Assembly (NCBI GenBank): GCA_021819105.1
Contig: JAKASK010000006.1
Span: forward strand, 1-64,000
DNA length: 64,000 nt
Direction of reading: 5' to 3'
Source: an archaeon
GTDB taxonomy: Archaea; Thermoproteota; Nitrososphaeria; Nitrososphaerales; Gagatemarchaeaceae
Shown: piece after piece, positions 8,085 to 16,248 of the stretch
How positions within the stretch are numbered: the first letter of the stretch is position 1
Layout: every line of letters starts with the position of its first letter
The notes under the pieces: generated by a model
The model's database searches: none
Told to the model about the DNA's origin: nothing
The model's input: only the letters and a program-made list of their open reading frames with translations
Translations under genes and position numbers: made by a program

Positions 8085-9356
8085 ATGGAGCACGACCTCG
8101 TCCTCGAGGGGAGGGTCGTGACTCCCGGAGGCATCCTCGACACGGAGATAGGGGTGACCGAAGGGCTCGTGAAGGAGGTGCGGCGGGGACTCAGGGGAGC
8201 GAAGAGAATCCGGACCGAAGGGAGCCTGATCTTCCCCGGCTTCGTCGACATGCACGTCCACCTCCGTGAGCCTGGGTGGGAGAGGAAGGAGGACTTCAGG
8301 ACCGGGTCGGCGGCCGCGGTCCATGGGGGGGTCACCACGGTGGCCGACATGCCGAACAACCCGACACCCACCGACTCTCCGGAGGCGCTGGAGGCGAAGG
8401 CGCGGCTCGCGAGGAAGGCCCAGGTGGACGTGAGGTTCCACGGTGGGATCCCCAGAGAGAGGCCAGAGGCCCTCGCGAAGATCCTGCCCGGGGTGGTGGG
8501 GTACAAGCTGTACCTCTCTGAGACGACCGGGGCGGCTCGGTTCCCGGAGGGAGAGATGCCCCGGGTGTTCAGGCTCGTGGCCGACCGGGCCAAGCCCCTC
8601 AGCATCCACTGCGAGGACCAGGGGGTGATCGACCGCGCCAGGGAGAAGCTCAAGGACGACGCCCGGATGGACTCCTACGCGGACGCCAGGCCCCCCGAGG
8701 CCGAGACAAGGGCCGTGGCCGCCGTGGTCGAGTGCCTTCGCGGCGCGCCGTCGCTCAGGGCGAACGTCTGCCACGCGTCTACGGCCGGGACCCTCTCGAT
8801 GGTGAAGAATGCCGCCGCGGGCGGGCTGGCTCTGAGCTGCGAAGCGGCGCTCCATCATCTGTACTTCACCCGGCGGTCGATGCTCGAGAACAGCATGCTG
8901 AGGACCAACCCTCCCCTGAGGGGAGAGGAGGACAGGCAGGCGCTGGTCCGGGGGCTGAAGGACGGGAGCGTGTCCTTCCTAGTCACCGACCACGCCCCAC
9001 ACCTGAGGGACGAGAAGCTGAGCGAGGGGCTGGCAGGGGTCCCAGGACTGGACGACTTCGCCCATGTCGTGTCGTGGCTGATAAGGAGCCAGGGAGTCGA
9101 CCCGCTCAGGATAGCCCAAGTAGCGTCATCAAACCCGGCGGAGCACCTGGGCCTGAAGGACAGAGGAGAGATAGCCCCGGGGAGGCGAGCCGACCTCGCC
9201 GTCGTAGACCTGCGCGCCCACGAAGTGGCGAGGGGCGACGAAGTGCGCAGCAAGTGTGGGTGGTCTCCCTACGAAGGTGCAGAGTTCCCCGGGAGGGCGA
9301 GGTGGGTGCTCCGTGGGGGGGAGCTCCTGATGGACGATTTCGAGCAAATCAGCTAG
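8085..9356 (+). CDS. pyrC: Dihydroorotase
   Basis: A 423-residue amidohydrolase that cyclises carbamoyl-aspartate to dihydroorotate. The HxH metal motif is in DMHVHLREPG, the carbamylated-Lys region in GYKLYLSE, further His ligands in SIHCEDQ and NVCHAST, and the Asp in VTDHAPH. It starts seven bases after pyrI, completing the rightward pyrB-pyrI-pyrC operon. The 3' end overlaps the convergent membrane-protein gene by eight bases. Confidence 0.94.
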   Translation: MEHDLVLEGRVVTPGGILDTEIGVTEGLVKEVRRGLRGAKRIRTEGSLIFPGFVDMHVHLREPGWERKEDFRTGSAAAVHGGVTTVADMPNNPTPTDSPEALEAKARLARKAQVDVRFHGGIPRERPEALAKILPGVVGYKLYLSETTGAARFPEGEMPRVFRLVADRAKPLSIHCEDQGVIDRAREKLKDDARMDSYADARPPEAETRAVAAVVECLRGAPSLRANVCHASTAGTLSMVKNAAAGGLALSCEAALHHLYFTRRSMLENSMLRTNPPLRGEEDRQALVRGLKDGSVSFLVTDHAPHLRDEKLSEGLAGVPGLDDFAHVVSWLIRSQGVDPLRIAQVASSNPAEHLGLKDRGEIAPGRRADLAVVDLRAHEVARGDEVRSKCGWSPYEGAEFPGRARWVLRGGELLMDDFEQIS

Positions 9357-9714
9357 CGGCGACCGACGGGCTCTGGGCGGGCGCAGTCCCCCCGGCGTGG
9401 GCGCCGGCCCTTGGAGTCCTCGCCAGGTAAGCCGTCGCGACTATCAGCCCGACGATTGCGATCAGGATCAGAGCGAGGGCGTCCTGGATGGGGACGAAAT
9501 AGGAGAGCGAAAGGCCGGCGATGATGATCCCCCAGCCGGCGTAGTAGCTCCTATCTCCCTCGGCAACAAGGACGAAGGCGGCCGCGAACGTCCATGCCCC
9601 CGCGAGGAGCAGCCCCATGGAGACGGTGCCTTGTAGGCTCAGGACTCCAAGGAGGGCGACGGCCGCGGTAAGGAGGACGACGACGAGTATGCCCAGACCG
9701 TAGCTTGGCTTCAT
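9349..9714 (-). CDS. Four-helix membrane protein, unknown function
   Basis: A 121-residue protein with about four hydrophobic segments (residues 7-28, 33-52, 59-75 and 79-95) and a small Ala/Pro/Gly-rich tail that ends in SVAAS. I recognise no family and no catalytic motif. A TATA-like GTTAATAAC on the minus strand (9743-9751) lies about 33 nt upstream of the ATG, so it has its own promoter. It overlaps the 3' end of pyrC. It may be a structural or stress-related membrane protein; the function is unknown. Confidence 0.7.
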   Translation of the reverse strand: MKPSYGLGILVVVLLTAAVALLGVLSLQGTVSMGLLLAGAWTFAAAFVLVAEGDRSYYAGWGIIIAGLSLSYFVPIQDALALILIAIVGLIVATAYLARTPRAGAHAGGTAPAQSPSVAAS

Positions 9715-9747
9715 AACCAGCGGACGGAAGGACCTCCTTCCCAGTTA

Positions 9748-11172
9748 TTAACCCGTCGGGGGCGCCGCGGTGACGCCGCCGGGCGTGCCGAACAGCCCGT
9801 GCACCTCCTCATAGGCCGCTGCGAGCCGCAGAAGCGTCATCTCGTCGAAGAGCTTTCCGACGAGCTGCACCCCCACAGGGAGGCCCCCGATCAGCCCAGA
9901 CGGGACGGAGAGGACGGGGAAACCCACGTAGTTGAAGGGGAGCGTAAGGCGGCTGAGCGCCGAGTAGACCGGCTGTGACACCCCGTTGACCTTGACCTCC
10001 GACTGTCCCAGGCCTGGCGCGGGCACGGCCGTGGTCGGCAGGGCCAGCGCGTCGACCCCCGCCATGGCCGCCGAGAACCTCTCCATGTAAGACGGGCGGG
10101 CGTTGACCGCGCCGACGTAGTCCACAGCCAGGACGTCCCTCCCAAGCTCCAGCAGCGTGCGGACGTCGTCGCCGTAGAGTTCGGGAGCGCTCTTCAGCCA
10201 TTTGAGGTGGAAGGCGGTCGCCTCTGCCCTCCGGATCGGGAGCCACCTCTCGTAGACCTCCCCCAGCCCGTCCAGCTCCACCTCGACCACGGCGAACCCG
10301 ATTCCCCGGAGCCTTGCCACGAACGCCTGGAAGTCGGCCTCCACCCGCGGGTCGACGTAGTCCTGGAAGCGGTTCTTCACCACCCCGACCCTGGCCGAGC
10401 GCAGGGGAGGGGCCGCGTCGTACTCGGGGACCTCTGCCTCTACTGCGGTCATGTCCTCCTTGTCCTTGCCGGAGACTACCCTGAGCATGACGCCGACGTC
10501 CTTCGCGGACCGCGCGAGCACCCCGACCGCGTCGAGGGACGCCGAGAGAGGTATGACCCCAAGCCTGCTGACCCTTCCGTAAGTGGGTTTGAGCCCGAGG
10601 ACCCCGCAGAGCGCGGCGGGTATGCGGACAGAGCCGGCGGTGTCCGTACCAAGGGCGATGGGGACCATGCCGGAGGCGACAGCCGCTGCGGACCCGCCGC
10701 TCGACCCTCCTGCCACCTTGTTCAGGTCCCAGGGGTTCCTGACGGCGCCGTAGTGGGGGTTCACGCTCGTCGTCCCGGCAGCGAACTCGTGCAGGTTGGT
10801 CGTCCCCATCAGCACCGCCCCGGCCGACTTCAGCCTGGCCACCACCGGAGCATCGTAGGGAGCCACGTTGTCGGCGAGGATCTTCGACCCTGCCGTGCAC
10901 TTCACGCCCTGGATGTAGATCATGTCCTTGACGGCCACTGGGACCCCGTCAAGGGGACCACGGGGGTTTCCAGAACGGTACCTCCTGTCCGACTCCTCGG
11001 CAGACCTCAGGGCCGAGTCGGCGAGGACAGTGATGAAGGCGTTCAACGCCGGGTTGAGGGTGCCGATCCGCTTTAGCTGCTCGCGGACCACGGACGACGG
11101 GGTAGCCGTCCCGGCCGAGTAAGCCCTGGCCAGCCCTTCGGCGGTCCAAGGCCCGTCTCCCGACCCTGTCAT
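9748..11172 (-). CDS. Amidase-signature hydrolase (GatA-like)
   Basis: A 474-residue amidase-signature enzyme. The Ser-cisSer-Lys triad is visible: K82 in VAVKDM, the serine pair in GGSSGGS (155-161) and S181 in DTAGSVR. Such enzymes hydrolyse amide bonds; the DTAG variant and the absence of a gatB/gatC neighbour favour a free amidase over the tRNA amidotransferase subunit, although GatA cannot be excluded. It follows the hotdog thioesterase by 13 bases on the same strand, so they are likely co-transcribed. Confidence 0.85.
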   Translation of the reverse strand: MTGSGDGPWTAEGLARAYSAGTATPSSVVREQLKRIGTLNPALNAFITVLADSALRSAEESDRRYRSGNPRGPLDGVPVAVKDMIYIQGVKCTAGSKILADNVAPYDAPVVARLKSAGAVLMGTTNLHEFAAGTTSVNPHYGAVRNPWDLNKVAGGSSGGSAAAVASGMVPIALGTDTAGSVRIPAALCGVLGLKPTYGRVSRLGVIPLSASLDAVGVLARSAKDVGVMLRVVSGKDKEDMTAVEAEVPEYDAAPPLRSARVGVVKNRFQDYVDPRVEADFQAFVARLRGIGFAVVEVELDGLGEVYERWLPIRRAEATAFHLKWLKSAPELYGDDVRTLLELGRDVLAVDYVGAVNARPSYMERFSAAMAGVDALALPTTAVPAPGLGQSEVKVNGVSQPVYSALSRLTLPFNYVGFPVLSVPSGLIGGLPVGVQLVGKLFDEMTLLRLAAAYEEVHGLFGTPGGVTAAPPTG

Positions 11173-11185
11173 GGCGGCACACCTG

Positions 11186-11650
11186 TCACTCCCAGCGGTG
11201 GAAGGCAGGGTGGCTTTCCTTGACTGCCACGAAGAGGCCGCTCATCGTCGCGGTGACCGCCCCGGCGACCTTCAGCTCCCCCGAAACCCAGGCCTTGTCT
11301 CCTTCGACCTTGGTGGCCCAGGCGGTGAGCAGCCACTTCCTGTCGATGGGGGAGGGCTTCAGGAACCGCACCGTGTATTCTGCCGTGACCGTCCCAGGGG
11401 GGGACGGTAGCCCCTTCGCCTTCATGAGCGCGTAGGTGGCCGCCCAGTTGCCGTGGCAGTCCATCAGGACTGAGATTATACCCCCGCTCCCGAAGTTGGC
11501 GAAAGCGACGTGCTCCTTCCGCGGGGTCCACTCGGCCACCAGCGAATCGCCGAAGGGGACGCTCTTCAGCCGCAGGCCCGCGCTGTTCTTGGGTCCGCAC
11601 CCGAAGCAGACACTGTTGGGGGCGTATCTGTCCTGCAGGTTTTCGCTCAA
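11186..11650 (-). CDS. Hotdog-fold thioesterase (PaaI-like)
   Basis: A 154-residue protein if started at the TTG at 11650. The frame is open to 11887, but the extra residues look non-conserved and overlap the promoter and start of the divergent ATPase gene. The N-terminal NSVCFGCGPKNSAGLRLKS followed by a central GGIISVLMDCHGNW helix is the pattern of PaaI/DUF4442-type acyl-CoA thioesterases, where the helix carries the active-site Asp. The Cys-X2-Cys near the N-terminus is common in this subfamily. The substrate is unknown; it probably forms an operon with the amidase. Confidence 0.78.
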   Translation of the reverse strand: MSENLQDRYAPNSVCFGCGPKNSAGLRLKSVPFGDSLVAEWTPRKEHVAFANFGSGGIISVLMDCHGNWAATYALMKAKGLPSPPGTVTAEYTVRFLKPSPIDRKWLLTAWATKVEGDKAWVSGELKVAGAVTATMSGLFVAVKESHPAFHRWE

Positions 11651-11718
11651 GACGACGGCCTCCCCGAGCTGGGAGCCCAGGCTCCGCGAGAAGTCATGGG
11701 AGGGCGGGCTCTTTTTCC

Positions 11719-11727
11719 GATAAAAGA
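11719..11727 (+). promoter_or_regulatory. TATA box of the HerA-like ATPase gene
   Basis: The element gataaaaga lies about 36 nt upstream of the ATG at 11760. The distance supports that ATG over the upstream in-frame TTG at 11730. Confidence 0.55.
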
Positions 11728-11759
11728 GTTTGCCGCAGGCCCCCTTTCCTGAATCCACA

Positions 11760-13391
11760 ATGGATTTACCTGTCGTGCCGGAGCAGTCGGAAGGGAGCTT
11801 GTCGGAGCCAGAGTTGCAAAGGTCGGAGCTTGAGGTGGGGGCAGGCTCAGGTGGGCCGTTCACGATAGACGCCAACCTGCTGGTCACCGGGAGGACGTGC
11901 GTGCTCGGGAGCAGCGGCAGCGGGAAGAGCTACGCGGTCGGGGTCCTCTGCGAAGAGCTCTGCAGGAACGAGATCCCCTTCGCGATAGTCGACACGGAGG
12001 GAGAGCACACCGGGCTGAAGGAAAAGTTCGACGCCATCTGGGTAGGTGAAGAGCAGGGGTGCGACCTGTCATGGGGGGCCCTCGACGTCCAGGACCTCGC
12101 GAAGCAGGCGCCGGACATATCGCCCCTCATCCTTGATGTCTCGGACCTCCCGGACCCCAGGGAGAAGATAGCGCCCTTCGTGGAGGCCCTCTACAATACG
12201 CTCACGGAGAGGCGGACGCCGTACCTGCTGGTGTTAGAAGAAGCCGACAAGTTCGTCCCCCAGTACGGCCAGCGGACGCCTATCTTCGGGGAAGTGGCCC
12301 GCAGAGGGCGGAAGAGGGGGATGGGGCTCATGATCTGCTCCCAGCGGCCGTCCCTCGTCGACAAGAACGTGCTGAGCCAGTGCGGGAACCAGCTCATCGG
12401 CAAGCTGATCATCCAGAACGACCTCCAGTCGGTGTCCCAGTTCTTCCCCGGCAAGGGGCTCCCCAAGGAACTCACAACACTGAAGGCGGGACAGTTCTTC
12501 GCCATGGGGGGCCTCGCTGCTCCCCCTCTCCTCGTCACGATCAAAAAGCGGGTGACCAAGCCCGGGGGCGCCACCCCTTCCCTGGTGAAGAGGGCGGTCA
12601 GGAGATATGTGGGACCGACGGGTCAGAGGGCGGCGGAGGAGGCTGAGCAGGGGTCGGCACCCCGGACTGCGGTGGAAACGGTGGCGCTAGGCCTCCCGGC
12701 GTCGATCAAGGCGGATGACGTGCCGGTCATGGTGAGGCGGGAACGGACCTTCGGAATCTTCGGCCCGAGAGAGGCGGTGACTTCCGTGACCCCCCGCTTC
12801 AGGACCCTGATCCAGCTCGGGATCAGGCTGAGGAGGGGGCTCCTGAAGAGGAGGTTCGAGACCATGTACGTCTATCTCGACGGGGTGACGGGGAAGGAAG
12901 TGTCCATCGGCAGGGGGCTGCAGGTCTTCGAGGGGTTCAGCAAGCTCCTCGACCTGTCCACCCTCCAGGTCGAAGTGCTGAGGGAGGTCAGGGCGGAGAG
13001 CGACACCAGCGCCATCGACATAGCCAGCACCCTGGGCGAATCGAGGCCGACCGTCTCCAGGGTCCTGTCGAACCTCGACGCCAAGAGGCTGGTCAGGAGC
13101 ATCGATGTGAGGAACAGGAAGCTATACAGGAGGCTCACAGACCTCCCGGCGAAGCCGTCGGACTTCGCCCCGCTCGAACTCGCCCCGATCGAAACGGGGG
13201 GTGCAAAGATAGTCGCACCCAAAATCAAGGAGACCGACGTGAGGGACGTGGTCAAGGGGCTCTGGGAGGGAGCCGACATCGACTCCTTCGAGCCCTTCCT
13301 CTACCCGACCTTCGACGTGGAACTGGTTGTGAGGAGAAAGCACAGGAGGGTGCTTGTCGACGGCCGCAGTGGGAAGGAGCTGACCTTCTAG
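11760..13391 (+). CDS. HerA/DUF87-type ATPase with winged-helix domain
   Basis: A 543-residue FtsK/HerA-superfamily ATPase. Walker A is GSSGSGKS (50-57), Walker B LLVLEEAD (156-163), followed by an arginine-rich ARRGRKRGMGLMICSQRP sensor segment. The C-terminal half has a winged-helix-like stretch (ESRPTVSRVLSNLDAKRLV), suggesting DNA binding. HerA proteins translocate DNA with the NurA nuclease in archaeal end resection, but no nurA, mre11 or rad50 is nearby, so it may be a stand-alone DUF87 pump of unknown role. It converges with deoC, nine bases apart. Confidence 0.85.
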   Translation: MDLPVVPEQSEGSLSEPELQRSELEVGAGSGGPFTIDANLLVTGRTCVLGSSGSGKSYAVGVLCEELCRNEIPFAIVDTEGEHTGLKEKFDAIWVGEEQGCDLSWGALDVQDLAKQAPDISPLILDVSDLPDPREKIAPFVEALYNTLTERRTPYLLVLEEADKFVPQYGQRTPIFGEVARRGRKRGMGLMICSQRPSLVDKNVLSQCGNQLIGKLIIQNDLQSVSQFFPGKGLPKELTTLKAGQFFAMGGLAAPPLLVTIKKRVTKPGGATPSLVKRAVRRYVGPTGQRAAEEAEQGSAPRTAVETVALGLPASIKADDVPVMVRRERTFGIFGPREAVTSVTPRFRTLIQLGIRLRRGLLKRRFETMYVYLDGVTGKEVSIGRGLQVFEGFSKLLDLSTLQVEVLREVRAESDTSAIDIASTLGESRPTVSRVLSNLDAKRLVRSIDVRNRKLYRRLTDLPAKPSDFAPLELAPIETGGAKIVAPKIKETDVRDVVKGLWEGADIDSFEPFLYPTFDVELVVRRKHRRVLVDGRSGKELTF

Positions 13392-13399
13392 CTTCGCTG

Positions 13400-14092
13400 C
13401 TAGCGGATCTCTTCAACGATGGAGACCCCGGAGCTCGTGCCGACCCTGTCGGCGCCCGCCCTTAGCATCTCCTGGACCTTCTCGAGGTTGCCTATCCCCC
13501 CCGCCGCCTTCACCCCCACCTTGCTGGAGAGGGTCCTCCTCAGGAGAGAGACGTCCGCGGCCGTGGCTCCGCCTGTACCGAACCCAGTCGACGTCTTGAC
13601 GAAGTCAGCTCCAGCCCTCTCCGCGAGCTTGGCTCCGAGGACCTTCTCCTCGTCCGTCAGGTAGCAGCACTCGAGGATCACCTTGATGAGGGCTCCTGAG
13701 CTGTGGCAGTGCTCGGCCAGCTGCCTGACGTCTTCGAGGAAGCCCCATTCGTTCCCTGACTTCAGCGCGCCTATGTTCGATACGACGTCCAGCTCGCGGG
13801 CGCCGTGCGCAAGGGCCTCGCGCGCCTCGAAGAGCTTCACGGCCGTCGTCTCGGCCCCAAGGGGGAAGCTCACCACGGCGCACACCCTGGAGCTGCTGCC
13901 GCGGAGCCTGCCTGCGGCGCGCTCGACGTGGACGGGATTAACGCAGACGCTCCAGAAGCCGTAGCGAATCGCCTCGTCGCACAGCCGTTCGACTTCGATA
14001 GGGGTCGCCGTGGCGTTCAGGAGCGTGTGGTCTATCACGCGAGCGATCTCTGACCGCGTCATAAGCGGCGCTGGACGCTGGAGACCGGACAT
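13400..14092 (-). CDS. deoC: Deoxyribose-phosphate aldolase
   Basis: DeoC cleaves 2-deoxyribose 5-phosphate to acetaldehyde and glyceraldehyde 3-phosphate by a Schiff base. This 230-residue TIM barrel carries DHTLLN near the N-terminus, D102, the Schiff-base K166 in FVKTSTGF and a second lysine in VGVKAAGGI. A TATA-like GTTTATCTG on the minus strand (about 14121-14129) lies about 31 nt upstream of the ATG at 14092, which supports that start over the internal ATG at 14062. Confidence 0.94.
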   Translation of the reverse strand: MSGLQRPAPLMTRSEIARVIDHTLLNATATPIEVERLCDEAIRYGFWSVCVNPVHVERAAGRLRGSSSRVCAVVSFPLGAETTAVKLFEAREALAHGARELDVVSNIGALKSGNEWGFLEDVRQLAEHCHSSGALIKVILECCYLTDEEKVLGAKLAERAGADFVKTSTGFGTGGATAADVSLLRRTLSSKVGVKAAGGIGNLEKVQEMLRAGADRVGTSSGVSIVEEIR

Positions 14093-14267
14093 GCCCTTGA
14101 AGCGCCCGAGTGGAACCTCAGATAAACTGGAAGGACGATTCCCAGGCCTGAGATAGAGGTGTCGCCGCCCGTGCCCGCAGATTCGGGAACCACCCGCGGT
14201 TTCTCAAGGTTGGGAATTGTAGTCCCTGTTTATTATTCGCTCGAGGGTGTTTCGTACATCGAGAGAG

Positions 14268-15080
14268 ATGTCACTGAAGCACGCTGGTCCGCTTGTGGGG
14301 GACTTCATGGGGAAGGGCGTGGTAACCGTCTACCAAGAGTCGAACGTGTCGAAGGCGGTCCAGGCCATGGACGAGCACAACATAGGGAGCGTGGTCGTCG
14401 TGGACTCGCTGGGTCCGTGCGGAGTGTTCACCGAACGGGACCTCGTCAGCAGGGTCCTCGCCCGCGGAAAGGACCCGTCGGCGACTGTGATCTCCGAAGT
14501 CGCGTCCCCCCGTTTCCCCGCCACTAACTCGAGCCTGACACTTGAGGAAGCGGCGTCTGCTATGATCACCAAGAAGAGCAGGCTCATGGTGTTCGACGGG
14601 CCAGACCTTGTCGGGATTGTGACCCCTACGGACATCGTCAGGGCGCTGAAAGAGGTCCAGAACGATTTCTCAATCCTCAGGGTCATATCGACCCGGGTGG
14701 TGACCGCCCTCCCAGAGACCCCCGTCGACCTCGTCGTGCGGCTCATGGAGGAGAAGAAGGTCGGGAGCGTGATCATGGCGGAGGACGCAAAGTGGTTGGG
14801 GATATTCACGGAGAGGGACCTGGTCAAACGCATCCTTGCCCGGAAGAGAAGCATGCACACCCCCCTGGCGGAAGTCGCTTCGACCCCCCTGGTCACGGCA
14901 GAACCCGGCATCTTCGGCAGGGAAGCGGCCGGGATCATGTCGCTTCACGGGTTCAAGCGGCTTCCGCTGCGGGTGGGTTCCGAAGGGGTCGGGGTAGTGA
15001 CTGCCAGGGACATCGTCCAGGCCTTCGCAGAGGCAAACGCCCCCCACGCCCCGAAGGTCAACTGGGTCCAGTGGAACTAG
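14268..15080 (+). CDS. Four-CBS-domain protein
   Basis: A 270-residue protein made only of CBS motifs: two Bateman modules, with repeated GSVVVVDSLG..GVFTERDLV and GSVIMAEDAKWLGIFTERDLV units. CBS pairs bind adenosine nucleotides or SAM and act as energy sensors. With no effector domain it probably binds a partner protein, which cannot be named. The ATG at 14268 is preferred because TTTATTATTCG lies about 35 nt upstream (14229-14239). Confidence 0.88.
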   Translation: MSLKHAGPLVGDFMGKGVVTVYQESNVSKAVQAMDEHNIGSVVVVDSLGPCGVFTERDLVSRVLARGKDPSATVISEVASPRFPATNSSLTLEEAASAMITKKSRLMVFDGPDLVGIVTPTDIVRALKEVQNDFSILRVISTRVVTALPETPVDLVVRLMEEKKVGSVIMAEDAKWLGIFTERDLVKRILARKRSMHTPLAEVASTPLVTAEPGIFGREAAGIMSLHGFKRLPLRVGSEGVGVVTARDIVQAFAEANAPHAPKVNWVQWN

Positions 15081-15112
15081 GCGACGTCGGGTCCCAGCAA
15101 GACGGCAGAGCT

Positions 15113-16069
15113 TCAGAAGGTTATGGTCGTACCTGCCCTGCCTGCGAGGGCCTCTACTGCCTCCTCCAATGAAGCAATCACGACCCTTTCGCCTCCGGCC
15201 TTGAGGAAGGACACGGCGCTTTCGATCTTCGGGCCCATGCTTCCCGGAGGGAACTGGCCTTCCCTTAGGTGCCTCTCGCACGCTTCCACGTCCAGCACTT
15301 CGAGCTTCTGCCTCCGCGGTCCAGGATAGTTCAGATACACGCCATCTACGTCAGTGAGGATGAGAAGGACCTTGGTCTTCATAGTGGTTGCGAGGAGAGC
15401 CGCGGTCCTGTCCTTGTCGAGCACCGCCTCCACCCCATGAAGGCCCCCGCCTCTAGTCCTCACGACCGGTATCCCCCCGCCACCCGCGGCGATCACTATC
15501 GCACCCCCCCTGAAGAGCTTCGCTACGGTCTCGGACTCCACGATCTCCCTCGGTTGGGGCGAGGGGACCACCCTCCTGTATCCCCTGCCCGAGTCTTCCA
15601 CCATCACCCACCCCTTCTCCCTGGAGAGGCGCGACGACTCCTTCAACGAATAGAACGGCCCTACCGGCTTCGTCGGACGTCTGAATGCCGGGTCAGTACT
15701 GTCGACCAGCACCTGGGTGAGTACGGTCACCACGGGCATGGCGATGCCCTTCGCGCCGAGCTCGCCCTGAAGCGCCTGCTGGAGCATGTAGCCGATCATC
15801 CCCTGGCTTTCGGCCCCGCAGACGTCCAGGGGCATCTGGGGGACGAGATTTTTGGCCGCCTCGTTCTGGACGAGGATGTCGCCTACCTGCGGGCCGTTGC
15901 CGTGAGTGATGAGTATCCTGTCACCCTCCTCGATGAGGTGAACCAGCTCCCTCGCCGTTGCCCTCACGCGCGCGGACTGCACCGCGCTGCCGTCGGCGCC
16001 GGGGCGCACTATGGCGTTCCCCCCTAGGGCGATGGTGACTTGAAGGGGGCGGTCTATCCCGCCCTTCAT
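15113..16069 (-). CDS. arcC: Carbamate kinase
   Basis: A 318-residue amino-acid-kinase-fold protein with the carbamate-kinase signature: VTIALGGNAIV at the N-terminus, THGNGPQVGD, PLDVCGAESQGMIGYML, and the C-terminal SMGPKIESA motif. It reversibly transfers phosphate between carbamoyl phosphate and ADP, usually making ATP at the end of arginine, agmatine or purine breakdown. No ornithine carbamoyltransferase or deiminase lies in the window, so the pathway partner is open. It is convergent with the CBS gene. Confidence 0.9.
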   Translation of the reverse strand: MKGGIDRPLQVTIALGGNAIVRPGADGSAVQSARVRATARELVHLIEEGDRILITHGNGPQVGDILVQNEAAKNLVPQMPLDVCGAESQGMIGYMLQQALQGELGAKGIAMPVVTVLTQVLVDSTDPAFRRPTKPVGPFYSLKESSRLSREKGWVMVEDSGRGYRRVVPSPQPREIVESETVAKLFRGGAIVIAAGGGGIPVVRTRGGGLHGVEAVLDKDRTAALLATTMKTKVLLILTDVDGVYLNYPGPRRQKLEVLDVEACERHLREGQFPPGSMGPKIESAVSFLKAGGERVVIASLEEAVEALAGRAGTTITF

Positions 16070-16213
16070 CCCCCGTCTCCGCCTAGCGGCTGCAGCCGCC
16101 GCTCCTCTGAAGGCACCATGTCCGAACTGGGAACCCGGCAGTGCGGATTTAAGAGGGGAGCCTGATTCTCAAGGATGGCAAGCGGGCCCAGGCCGGAGCC
16201 ACACTAACAAACG

Positions 16214-16223
16214 TTAAATAAAA
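16214..16223 (+). promoter_or_regulatory. TATA box of the haem operon
   Basis: TTAAATAAAA is a strong archaeal TATA box. With the usual spacing, transcription would begin at about 16245-16249, on or next to the TTG at 16249. No other equally good TATA is seen inside the operon that follows. Confidence 0.75.
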
Positions 16224-16248
16224 ACCGCAGAAACCGCGGGCGACGCCT

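Noticed and set aside
7506-8858. A 450-codon minus-strand frame opposite pyrB, pyrI and pyrC
   Set aside because: It is a shadow of three firm pyrimidine genes, with His/Arg/Pro-rich sequence and no recognisable domain.
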